Source: Pyrenochaeta sp. MPI-SDFR-AT-0127 (taxonomy: Eukaryota > Ascomycota > Dothideomycetes > Pleosporales > Cucurbitariaceae). From it: DNA of 64,000 nt. The notes below the pieces were generated by a model. It did no database searches. It was not told the DNA's origin and was given only the letters and a program-made list of their open reading frames with translations. Shown here piece by piece: positions 55,198-64,000 of this stretch. Every line of letters begins with the position of its first letter. Position 1 is the stretch's first letter. Position numbers and translations under genes: made by a program. The stretch is from assembly GCA_020747015.1 (NCBI GenBank), contig JAGTJM010000083.1:1-64000 (forward strand), in the 5' to 3' direction.

Positions 55198-57669
55198 CTA
55201 CCTGATTCCAAACCGTGACCCCAAAGTACCAAATCGCTCGCTTGTAGCAGGCTTCGTTGGGCTTTGCGCGGCAACCTGGGCGCCCTCCTGCACCTTCTCC
55301 AAAAGTATTGCTCCCTTTAATTGATCCACTTTACCATATTTCCTATTCCGCTGCGCAATATCAAAGAATTCTTCGCTGTTGTCTGTACCCATGAGTGCGA
55401 CAGTTTGCGTTAATTCATCCAGATTCTCCATCAAGATCGGATTATTGAGCGAGCTGACGAAGTCGGAGAGGAAGCGGGTGTCAGTAGCTAGGGTAGCCAC
55501 AGCAGGTGGTGTGATTCTCTTGACGTGCTGGGACAGCGGGAGGTCTAGAATTGCGGTGCTGGCGTGAGATAGTGCGTCGAAGTAAATAAATTCCTTGATC
55601 TCTGTTGGTAGTGCAAGCAAAACACTGTTCATGATATTGCTCAAATAGCGTGTCAACTCCAACATGTACGTCGAAGGCTCAGTCTCAGGTTTCGTAGCCA
55701 TCCAGTCATACTCCGCCGTCTCGATCAAATCGTCGATCTTACTATTCACAAGCTCGAAAACACGGTTGGAAGCTTGCTGCTTTGCTTTTGCGAATTTGTC
55801 TGTTGCGGAGAGAATGATGGGGCCCGTTGCAGAGGGCGACGAGCGTGCTTGGAAGAGAAGGTCTTGCAATTCGACGCAAGCGGTTTCAAAATGCTCAAGG
55901 TTGGTCAAAATCTGCACAATCTGACCTGGGTATTGCGATGAGAGGCGTTCGATGAGTGATTGGCAGACCTTTTGGCAGAGCAGGTCATCCAATGCTGTGC
56001 GGAGAGTCTCATCGATGATTGTGGATTTCTGGAAGTAGTCATCCGAGAAGAGGTATATTTGGTTCAGGAAATTGCGGATGTCAATGCAACACAGCGGATA
56101 CATTTGTGAAAATGGCAGAACGCATGGGAATGTGAGTTCCTCTCGAGTTTTATCGGGAGAGTACCACGAAACAGAAACGACTTTATCGTATTCTTCGTGG
56201 CTGTTGATGGGCATGGGCATGTAGTCGTCTGTCTGCACAATCTCGAGGAAGTCGTCGCTGAAGCGCTGCTTTAGCAGCTCGGAGTACTTGGAAAAGAGCG
56301 TGAGGAGTAGGTCATTCATTGCTGAGACGGAGTATCCCCATTTCTACAAAGGGATCAGAGTCGTGCGTATGATTTTGGGAGCCCTAGCTTACCTCCATTG
56401 TCAACATGAAGAGTGCAATGCGGCCCTTGATCTTGAGAAGCAGTTCGTCGTTCTCAACTGTGTGAAGAGAGCCGGTGATGAGTTTGATCGCACTCTGGCA
56501 CATGGAATCCCATAGCTCATCGACCTACAACAACGTCAGTATTGTCTAAATGCAACTCATAGTCAGTCACCTACATCAGCCTGTGATCGTAGGTTTGCTG
56601 TTTTCGAAACTGTGGCTTTTTCGATGATCGCAAACCCCGCGATGCTCTCAAGTAAGCTACTCAAGTCGCCACACTCCTCATCCAGTAGATTCAGCTTGGT
56701 TGGTATGATCAAATCCTTCTGGGTCCTCCGGTCTGCCGAATATTCTGACCTGAATTGATCGCTCTTCCCCAGTGTCTCGTTGATATGCATTGCTTCAAAC
56801 AATGGCGAAAAGTCAGTCTCATTTCCAGCCTCCTCATTGTTCAAAACATCAAACTCATCCGTTTCATCAGCAACCAGCTCAATGGCTGAGTTCAACTTGA
56901 ACTTTGAGAAGCGTGGGTCCGCCTCAGCACGTTCCTGGTTGCGCGTTCTCCGTACATCGGTGTAATAGAATGACACTTCACCCAAGAATTGTGCAGATTC
57001 TCGGATGCGGAAGAGCCAGGTGCTTAGATCATTCTTTACTGCTTCTCTTATCTGCTCTTGTGTTTGAGGGATGGACTTTTCGATCAAGTTGGCGATTTTG
57101 AAACGACTGATTTCCTTCAAATGAATCGTCTGCAGCTCATCCAACGCCCGCAAGGCAGCATAGTAGTTCTTCTCTCTTAACATGTCTTGGACTTGATTTG
57201 CGATGCGCAACACGTTTAAACAAGCCCCCAAAGCTTGAGTGGCTTCATCGATATTCTGGCGCACACCACGGGAGTCGACAAGCGCCTTCTTCTGTTGCGC
57301 CACCTTCACCATACTCTCCTCGATCGACTCATTGAGTTGCAAAATCTCACCACTCATCTGTACCGTCTGGTCGCGAATCCGGAGTAGTGAATCTACAGAA
57401 CTAACAAAATCCTGATGGTTGGCATTGCATATCCGCTCAATTTCAGATTCCCGGTCACTGGCATATCGGTCGAAGGTGATTTGGAGTTGATTTGAATAGC
57501 GTGCATCTTTCATTATGGGGATGAGCTGGTCAATGTAGTCTGAGCCCACCGATGACTGAGATATCTAGGATCAATCAGCAAAGAGTATCATTTATTCTCG
57601 TAGAGTGCATCAATGTACTTGTTTGATAGCTATCCACAAGTCATCGTCTAGGTCTATAGCTGAAGGCAT
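55198..57669 (-). CDS. SEC15: Exocyst complex component Sec15, 772 aa, four exons
   Basis: Exons, minus strand: 57669-57619, 57564-56575, 56524-56393, 56343-55198. The introns (54, 50 and 49 nt) are all phase 0, joining WIAIKQ to ISQSSVGSDYIDQL, RSQAD to VDELWDSMCQ, and MLTMEK-side sequence to WGYSVSAMNDLLL. The N-terminus has a coiled-coil stretch (about 70-120: SVDSLLRIRDQTVQMSGEIL). The rest is the all-helical rod of the Sec15/CATCHR family, including FSKYSELLKQRFSDDF and YWY-like SWYSPDKTREELTFPC with PFSQMYPLCCIDIRNFL. Sec15 links the Rab GTPase Sec4 on secretory vesicles to the exocyst at sites of polar growth, here presumably hyphal tips. Length fits the family. It is divergent from LYS9. 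Confidence 0.95.
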
Positions 57670-58043
57670 GATGCTTAGAGGTTAATGCGGTTTCCCGCCT
57701 CAGGCCTGTCAGAAGACTTCTCTTGTCAAAATGATTTATCTTCAAAGAGGGCCCCACAGTCTACTGTTCCTGAGATGTTGATGTTGAGTGCTTGTGGACG
57801 TTGAGTATGAAACACCGTTGCAGGCCACGATGCATGAGCTAATGCGGACCCATGTCTAGCTTCGGAGACTGAGACGGGCCGGGGCTTCTGCAACTTCGCG
57901 TCCCACTTTCCTTTCCGAGCTGCGGGGCGGAGCGATGACGGAGTCCCCCACCAATTTCTGAACATTCCGATCGGACTCAACGCTGAAAGATATATCTTTC
58001 ACAACCACTTTTTATCTTCTACATCCAAGCTCAAATAGACATT
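57670..58043. promoter_or_regulatory. Bidirectional promoter of SEC15 and LYS9 with two palindromes
   Basis: 374 bp between start codons. Two perfect inverted repeats lie close to LYS9. TCCGATCGGA at 57966-57975 has the CCG-N2-CGG form bound by some Zn2Cys6 regulators. GAAAGATATATCTTTC at 57985-58000 is a 16 bp palindrome. They are 69-78 and 44-59 bp before the LYS9 ATG. Binding is not shown. The first resembles, but does not match, the yeast Lys14 site TCCRNYGGA, being one base longer. Confidence 0.5.
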
Positions 58044-59657
58044 ATGGAATCTCTCACCAGTAAGAATTGTATTGATTGAGTAATTGAGCACCGCTGATTT
58101 ATTTAGACACCTTTCAGAGTGTTATTGGCAGCGTCAGTGGAACTACCACTGGTGCGTATAGCGGCAAGTAAGTACAAATAGTTTTTTTTTAAGAAACAAT
58201 AGACTAACACTTTTTCCAGATCTGCTCTTCTGCTCGGCGCAGGCTTTGTGTATGTGAACGACAATACATTTGGCACTCTTTGAGCTAATGGTTTAAGCAC
58301 ACGACCAACAGTCGAAGTTCTCGCCAAATCGGGTGTCAAGGTCACCGTCGCTTGCAGGACTTTGGAGAAGGCACAGGCTTTGGCCAAGGGTATCCCAAAT
58401 ACCCAGGCTATCAGTGTATGGTTTCTATTCGACAGATGTACGGTAATATACTAATAACAATAGCTCGATGTGAACAACGATGAGGCTCTTGATGCTGAGG
58501 TCGCCAAGGTCGACGTCGTTATCAGCTTGATCCCCTACACTTTCCACGCGACTGTCATCAAGTCTGCTATCCGCAAGAAGAAGAACGTCGTCACGACTTC
58601 GTATGTCTCGCCTGCGATGATGGAGCTCGATGCTGCTGCCAAGGAGGCTGGTATCACTGTGTTCAACGAGATTGGTGTAGATCCAGGCGTCGACCATCTC
58701 TCCGCCGTTCTCACCATCGACGAGGTACATAAGGCTGGTGGCAAGATCCTATCGTTTAAGTCATACTGTGGTGGTCTTCCAGCACCAGAGAATTCGGACA
58801 ATCCGCTTGGATACAAATTCTCGTGGAGCTCTCGTGGTGTACTGCTTGCGTTGAGGAACCAGGCAAAGTACTATGAAGATGGCAAGATTAAGGAGATTGA
58901 GGGCCCTGAGCTAATGGCTGAGGCTAAGCCGTACTTTATCTACCCAGGTTATGCTTTTGTCGCATACCCCAATCGCGATTCGACGCCTTACAAGGAGCGA
59001 TACAACATCCCCGAGGCTCAGACCATCATTCGCGGTACTCTGCGTTACCAGGGATTCCCAGAATACATCAAAGCACTCGTCGATATTGGCTTCCTTTCAG
59101 AAGATCCCAAAGATTTCCTCAAGGAAGGCGAGAAGCGCACATGGAGAGACGCAACAGCTAAGGTTGTTGGAGCTTCCAGTGATAAAGACGAGGATATCAT
59201 CTGGGCCATCAGCTCGCGCACAAAGTTCGCAAGCACAGAAGAGAAGGATCGTATCATCACTGGTTTCCGTTGGATTGGTCTGCTCTCTGATGAGCCCATT
59301 ATTCCCCGCAATAACCCGCTCGACACACTCTGCGCCACGCTTGAGAAGAAGATGCAGTACGAGGAGGGCGAGCGCGATTTCCTCATGCTGCAACACAAGT
59401 TCGAGATTGAAAATAAAGATGGTAGCAGGGTGACACGTACTTCAACACTTGCTGAGTACGGCGATCCCAAGGGATACTCGGCCATGGCTAAGCTGGTTGG
59501 TGTGCCATGCGCGATTGCTGTGCAACAGGTGCTTGATGGAACACTGAAGGAGAGGGGTGTCTTGGCTCCCATGAGCCCAGAAATCTGCAAGCCACTGATG
59601 AAGACTCTAGAGGAGAAGTATGGCGTCCACTTCAGGGAGAAGACCGTACCTGCATAG
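58044..59657 (+). CDS. LYS9: Saccharopine dehydrogenase (NADP+, L-glutamate-forming) Lys9, 472 aa
   Basis: Five exons: 58044-58059, 58107-58167, 58220-58249, 58298-58415, 58464-59657, with introns of 47, 52, 48 and 48 nt. The joined N-terminus is MESLTNTFQSVIG..., a Ser/Thr/Gly-rich stretch of about 26 residues ahead of the Rossmann motif ALLLGAGFVTRPTVEVL. Then come TVACRTLEKAQAL, DVVISLIPYTFHATVIKSAI, FNEIGVDPGVDHLSA and SYCGGLPAPENSDNPLGYKF, the saccharopine reductase signature, and the C-terminus ends GVHFREKTVPA. The enzyme condenses alpha-aminoadipate semialdehyde with glutamate to saccharopine, the next-to-last step of fungal lysine synthesis, in the cytosol. The N-terminal extension is longer than in yeast Lys9. 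The small early exons are set by frame and consensus sites. Confidence 0.94.
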
Positions 59658-59955
59658 GTTGGCTTACGTGTTGGAGTTTGAAACGAAGATGAATTTTCAT
59701 GGGTTGTGATAGGTTTAGACAAAAGAATATCAAAACGAAAGCCCAGCTACCATGTATTTCTACCATAGTTTATCATCACTTTATTTGCAAACAATGTGTA
59801 TATTTGAAGGGGAGGCTGACCTGATGGATTAGGGTGAGGCTGATGTTATGTGGGGTCGTCTGTGCGTGCGTCATTGCATCTCGAACTTGAATCGCTGCCC
59901 AAGCTTACCGCAACAGAACACCGCTGAGACATCTCGCAACCACACATCGCCCAGG

Positions 59956-61042
59956 ATGTCCGCCAAAATAGAGAAGACGCTGCAGCGCCAAAGAGAAAAG
60001 TACGGCAGGCCTATACCTTGGCTCCACACCTGCTAATCACCCTGCAGAATCGCAGAGGGCCAATTCTATGAAGCCCACCAACAACTCCGTGTGATCGCCT
60101 CGCGCTACACGAAAGCCCAAGACTGGGAAAACGCGACTTCGATCCTTTACTCCGGCGCTCTCTCTCTCCTACAAGCAGGCCAAGGTGGCTCAGGTGGCGA
60201 TTTATGTATCTTCCTCCTCGATGTCTTCAATAAAGGCGAGGTAAAGCCAGATGCAAGTAGCAAGGGGAAGCTACTCTCTCTTTTGAGAAGCTTTCCAAAA
60301 GATGAGCCGACGAAGAAGAAGTTTGTAGGCGAGATGGTCGCGTGGAGTAGCAAATTTGGGGAGTATCCCGCGGGGGATCCGGAGATTCACCACGTTGCGG
60401 GGAGTTTATTCGCGAACGGAATGTCTGCACACTTTAAAGCAATTAATCTGGATTCTAATTTGTTTTTCAACAGATCTCGAACCTTATGACGCGGAAAGAC
60501 ATCTACTCCTCGGCACCCAAGACTCTGCCTCGACCCTCGCTTCCCTCGAATATTCGTGGTATGAAGCCGACGACTCTCACACCGCCCCTCTTTACTGCGC
60601 CCGCGGCGTCTTACCCTACCTCCTTACCGGCAACTTGCGCGCGGCAAACAAATTCTTCCTCCTCTTCACATCCTCGTTATCCAAGAAGCCCAACCTTAGC
60701 ACCCAACAAGTCTCTACCAAATCCTCCGACCTCCGGGTATACCCAGGCCTACCACTACTGAACTTCTTGGGACTATTACTACTGAGTGTCGAGAGGGGCG
60801 ACCCAAGCTTATACAGACAGCTGAAGAGTCACTATGCGAACAATTTAAAGGAAGTAAATTGGACTGAGGCCATGGACCAGATCGGGGAGATGTATTTTGG
60901 CATCAAGATTCCGCGGCAAGGAAATCCGATGTTCGACATGCTAGGTAGCATGTTCGGTGGTGGAATGGGAGGTGGTGGTGGGGGTGCAAAGAAGGCTGTC
61001 GGCGGCAGGGCATCGACTCCTGCAGCATCGGGCTTGGATTAA
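59956..61042 (+). CDS. GET4: Get4-like protein (GET pathway), about 327 aa, with a non-GT splice site
   Basis: Exons 59956-59999 and 60048 onward are clear: MSAKIEKTLQRQREK joins IAEGQFYEAHQQLRVIASRY through a 48 nt intron (GTACGG...TGCAG). The last exon starts at 60474 (acceptor CAACAG) and reads LEPYDAERHLLLG, HTAPLYCARGVLPYLLTGN, ending GGG-rich and PAASGLD. Between them the best family match needs exon 2 to end at 60418 (GSLFAN-D), making a 55 nt intron that begins GAATGT instead of GTATGT. A canonical alternative donor at 60404 gives 70 nt but deletes about five conserved residues. Get4 with Get5 bridges Sgt2 to Get3 in delivery of tail-anchored proteins to the ER. Unspliced, the frame stops near 60487. 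Confidence 0.85.
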
Positions 61043-61402
61043 GGAGCGCTGCAAAGAAGGATCCATCAAATGATAGGCTATGATGGATGGTGTGCATACA
61101 ATCTAAAAGAAATGATACCAAGGTACACATGAGCGTGCAACGACAGTTATAGAGACTTGCATTTTAACAAAAGATGATTCGATCATCAAACCATCTTGCG
61201 TGAGCATTTGTGACACAATCCATTCTTTCAGTACGGGTATAGGGTTACCTACATCACGAGATAGTAAGTAATCCTCGCTCGCAATAGTAGGCTTCTTTGT
61301 TCAAATTGTTCCGTGCATGAGCCCAAGTGGAACCTCGGTCTTAGTACACATATAAGCCTCGCTGCGTGATGCCAAAATATATTAAACTTTCGCATTATCA
61401 GC
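61043..61402. other. 3' flank of GET4, no gene seen
   Basis: 360 bp, AT-rich towards the tRNA gene. It is probably the GET4 3' untranslated region and spacer. Confidence 0.5.
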
Positions 61403-61407
61403 AAAAA
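61403..61407 (-). terminator. RNA polymerase III terminator of the tRNA gene
   Basis: A run of five T on the minus strand lies 25-29 bp past the tRNA 3' end. It is the nearest run of at least five T and has the usual pol III terminator form; TAAAAAAT closer in has no T run on this strand. Confidence 0.55.
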
Positions 61408-61431
61408 TAATTTTTTATAGACCGTTTTAAT

Positions 61432-61519
61432 TGCATCGACCGAGACTCGAACTCGGGCCTGAAGCAGGCTATGCTTGGAGACATGGGAAGCTTCAATTCT
61501 ACCCTTAAACTATCGATGC
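61432..61519 (-). tRNA. tRNA-Gly, anticodon CCC, with 17 nt intron
   Basis: Acceptor stem GCATCGA pairs with TCGATGC, and the discriminator base is A. The anticodon stem GAAGC/GCTTC encloses a loop with CCC, the T stem is CCGAG/CTCGG, and the T loop is TTCGAGT (box B). An intron of about 17 nt (61467-61483) sits one base 3' of the anticodon, the standard position for nuclear tRNA introns. Removal leaves a 71 nt tRNA, normal for tRNA-Gly. Discriminator and pairing are complete, so the gene looks functional. Confidence 0.92.
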
Positions 61520-61985
61520 GTATAATTAACTTGAAATTTATTAAATTTATATACTACCAAATTTGATTCTAGGCTTTCTTCTTACAAAAACAAGATAAAA
61601 AGTCTATTTTAGATTAAGAGAAATATAGGGAAGGATAAGCACTATCGATGGATGGATCAGCGCGGGGAAGTGGGGCACGTATCTACCCCTCAACTAAGGC
61701 ATCGGTCAACATGGAATCATCTGCCATCTATTTTGACGAAAAGGAGTGCGGAGATAACGATTCATCCGGTTTGCCGTTGAAGGTAACTAGTCACATGATT
61801 GCAATTTCTTCTTTCCAGTAACAAAGGCGTGTTCATTTTAATAGTTCAGGAAGCGTGTTGCTTGATCGTGCTAGCCCGCTGCCCATGCACAGCCATTAAT
61901 TAGATTTAACGGTAGAACAACATTAAGATGACTGTTACTCAAAAACAAATGTGATCACACTTTGTTGTTTTCAGTTCATATATTA
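61447..61985. repeat. Repeat copy 1: tRNA-side segment, less mutated
   Basis: Two blocks match a second copy about 1.7 kb downstream in the same orientation. Block A (about 61447-61482, inside the tRNA gene and its intron) matches 63303-63337. Block B (about 61690-61985) matches 63341-63635. The roughly 210 bp between the blocks is missing from the other copy. Boundaries are approximate, by eye. Confidence 0.75.
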
Positions 61986-62226
61986 CTTCTGCTTACAGTT
62001 TGCAGATGGCATGTGGGCTATTGCATCCGAACCCCTCATTCAGTCTCCGTATGAATATCACTTGTCGGGGAACGTTAAAAGCCGAACACGTGCCAGTAAT
62101 GGATCAGCTAGTCCAAGTCTTTTATGTTTTTCAGACAACAAGCACCTCAATTGAGGCCATAAGAGAAAGTTTGTCTCATCCCAATCCCAGCCAGAAGCTG
62201 CCTGGTCTTTCAGATCTTGTGGGATT

Positions 62227-62850
62227 ATGGTTACCTTGGCCATCTTACAGCAACATCATGATAAATACTGTGGAAAGCCCATTTTCTTGCCATACAACTA
62301 CCATGGGGTAGTCGCTGAAGCTCGAGTAGTGTGGAGGTTCGTGCTAAAACAAAACGTCGGAAACCTTTCGGATACATGCAAGACGGTACTGCAGATCTAC
62401 GACGACTGGGAGAGCTCAGAACTAAGACGGTTCTATAATTATTACACAGTCAGAGGTAATGTATGGGAAGACCAGAAGCAGATGGCTTACTTCAAAACAA
62501 TTTTCGACGAAACAACCGAGTATTTCACCAACTTTTACAGCAATTACATACAACTAGTACGAACACACATCAACGTGAACGCCCATTCTCTCAAGCAAGC
62601 GGATGAGAACTTTCGTTTCAACAAATACAGGCAAAGAGTGGATCCAATGCGTTTGGCGCCAGCGAACGCCACTCACCCATATGAAGGAGATGATCATTGG
62701 ACAGAACGTGCTTTTATCTATGCAGAAAATTTTCCAAAGGTAATCCAAGAGATGGAAAAGTTTGATGTATGTCAGCCTGATGAGTTGCCTTGTTACGAAG
62801 ATGTATGGTGGATGTTGATGATACGTCTGCAAGCTGTCAAGGTCACATAG
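62227..62850 (+). CDS. Hypothetical protein, 207 aa, unrecognised, possibly incomplete
   Basis: ATG-started frame, open upstream only to a TAA at 62161. The product (MVTLAILQQHHDKYCG... to ...MLMIRLQAVKVT) has protein-like composition with many Tyr, Trp and Asn. It includes QIYDDWESSELRRFYNYYTV, FDETTEYFTNFYSNYIQL and RVDPMRLAPANATHPYEGDD, and is predicted mostly helical. No known domain is recognised, and there is no signal peptide or membrane span. Protein-like fragments also occur upstream in another frame (around 61987-62070, reading FADGMWAIASEPLIQSPYEY), so an intron or frameshift may hide a longer gene. It lies between two copies of a decayed direct repeat. Confidence 0.45.
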   Translation: MVTLAILQQHHDKYCGKPIFLPYNYHGVVAEARVVWRFVLKQNVGNLSDTCKTVLQIYDDWESSELRRFYNYYTVRGNVWEDQKQMAYFKTIFDETTEYFTNFYSNYIQLVRTHINVNAHSLKQADENFRFNKYRQRVDPMRLAPANATHPYEGDDHWTERAFIYAENFPKVIQEMEKFDVCQPDELPCYEDVWWMLMIRLQAVKVT

Positions 62851-63302
62851 GACAGGTTCGGGACGATAGGATCTTATGGGGCGACAATATAGCATTCGGG
62901 GGGTAGATAGAAGAATCGCTGCCACAACCCCACAGGGGCGGCAGCCCTTCTTATAGGGGGCGTACCCTGGCCCACCTTGGCCCAGAGCGACGCCCCTTAG
63001 CCCAATGGCTGACAAGAGCATGGAACATGGGTCTGAAGGTAGTGACGCGAGAAGACCTGATGATCCCAAGTGCTTGTATCGATCATCCAGGTCGAGTGTG
63101 CATCTTGTATAGCACTGCAGAGTCGACGATAGTGCGCTATTTTTCCATTAGAGAAGGTGATGTGAAGTGGGCCGACCTTTTTTCCATGACTACAGCAGAA
63201 AATATAGACACATAAGCTCTTGAGTTGCGTCCGAATAAAGGGATGATTCGGCTCAACCTGAATTTAGCACTTTCTCTTCATGTTTCCTTTACACATCAAC
63301 AA
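62851..63302. other. Spacer between the hypothetical gene and repeat copy 2
   Basis: A GC-rich patch at about 62930-63005 contains runs of G and C, then mixed sequence. No gene is supported. Confidence 0.5.
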
Positions 63303-63635
63303 TCAGGAACTTGGGCCTGAAGCAGGCTATGCTTAGTTTAATTAAGGTATTATTAAGTATAGATTTATCCATCATCTATCTTAATAGTAAGGAGTGCAGG
63401 GATGGTAATTTATCTAGCCCACTATTAGAGGTAACTGGCTATATAATTATAATTTCTACGTTCTAGTAATACGGGTATATCTATTCTATTAAATAAGTAA
63501 GCGTATCACTCAATTATACTATCCCGCTACCTACGTATGGCCTTTGATTAAATTTCATAGTTCTTCTACAAAAGAATAGCACTATAATAGCTATCACTTA
63601 AAATCATATGTGATCACGCATTGTTAGTTTCAACA
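63303..63635. repeat. Repeat copy 2: decayed tRNA-side segment
   Basis: It starts with a tRNA-Gly fragment sharing an uninterrupted GGGCCTGAAGCAGGCTATGC and more with copy 1, flanked by single C-to-T and G-to-A differences. It then continues into block B. Block B here is much more AT-rich, and most visible differences from copy 1 are transitions. The tRNA acceptor and D arms are absent, so no tRNA can be made from it. Confidence 0.72.
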
Positions 63636-64000
63636 GTCTGTAACTAAAGATGCTCGAATTAGTAATTTTAAGCGGATGACCCTTAGCCCAGAAATGACCT
63701 AACCAAAATCTCCGTACGTTTTCAAACCTGAGCTGCCACTGTTCGAAAGTGATTTCTGACTAAGCCATCCTAATACCTATGGCAGTGCAGCTAGGAGCAG
63801 CCTGAGACATTCAGACCTTGACTAAACCTGAGATTTGCCTAAAATTCGGATTGGCTGGGCGTTCCACTAGATCTCTAGCCAATTGTATAGACACGTCCTA
63901 CTTTACATTGCCAAAGTAAATTGCTGTAACGGGCATTCAATATTCCACGAACATCTCACAAACGCATGGAATCGACAGCAGGTTAATTGATAGCATCTTC
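63636..64000. other. Window end, no gene seen
   Basis: 365 bp without a supported reading frame or RNA signature. Confidence 0.5.

Overview
This window reads as nuclear DNA of a filamentous ascomycete. The evidence is: spliced protein genes with 47-140 nt introns (GTANGT-type donors, CTAAC/CTGAC branch sites close to the acceptor), two HET-domain allorecognition genes, a WOPR-domain master regulator, the fungal alpha-aminoadipate lysine gene LYS9, a tRNA-Gly gene with an intron, and a duplicated segment that has decayed by transition changes as repeat-induced point mutation (RIP) would cause. Gene content fits a Dothideomycete, probably Pleosporales, but that placement is inference. No virus, plasmid, CRISPR or intact transposon was seen.

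Layout. 1-2.6 kb: two HET genes facing each other tail to tail, the first cut by the window edge. 3.2-20.2 kb: a gene-dense block with a P5B transport ATPase (YPK9/ATP13A2 type), heat-shock factor HSF1, an RRM+R3H RNA-binding protein (PIN4 type), the GYF-domain U5 snRNP protein LIN1 divergent from UFD1, and a small basic nuclear protein. 20.2-40.3 kb: one gene only, a WOPR regulator of the Wor1/Sge1/Ryp1 type, with about 11.6 kb of gene-free DNA upstream and 6.7 kb downstream. The upstream part includes a GC-rich stretch and a zinc-finger-like remnant. 40.3-42.1 kb: a KANL3/TEX30-type hydrolase convergent with the RNase MRP subunit RMP1. 42.1-52.7 kb: gene-poor, with a four-exon Mei2-like gene. 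52.7-61.0 kb: dense again, with an unknown small protein divergent from RAI1, SEC15 divergent from LYS9, then GET4. 61.0-64.0 kb: tRNA-Gly(CCC), an unrecognised 207-codon reading frame, and a decayed second copy of the tRNA-side sequence.

The genes are mostly housekeeping (RNA decay and splicing, protein quality control, exocytosis, lysine synthesis) around a likely developmental or virulence regulator. They form no single pathway. The most unusual observations are the isolated WOPR gene, a GA-AG (instead of GT-AG) intron needed to keep GET4 intact, an ATG-only first coding exon in UFD1, a frame-neutral intron before the R3H domain of the PIN4-type gene, and the transition-mutated duplication beside the tRNA gene. 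Splice sites were placed by eye from frame, consensus and family knowledge; none was tested against transcripts or databases.
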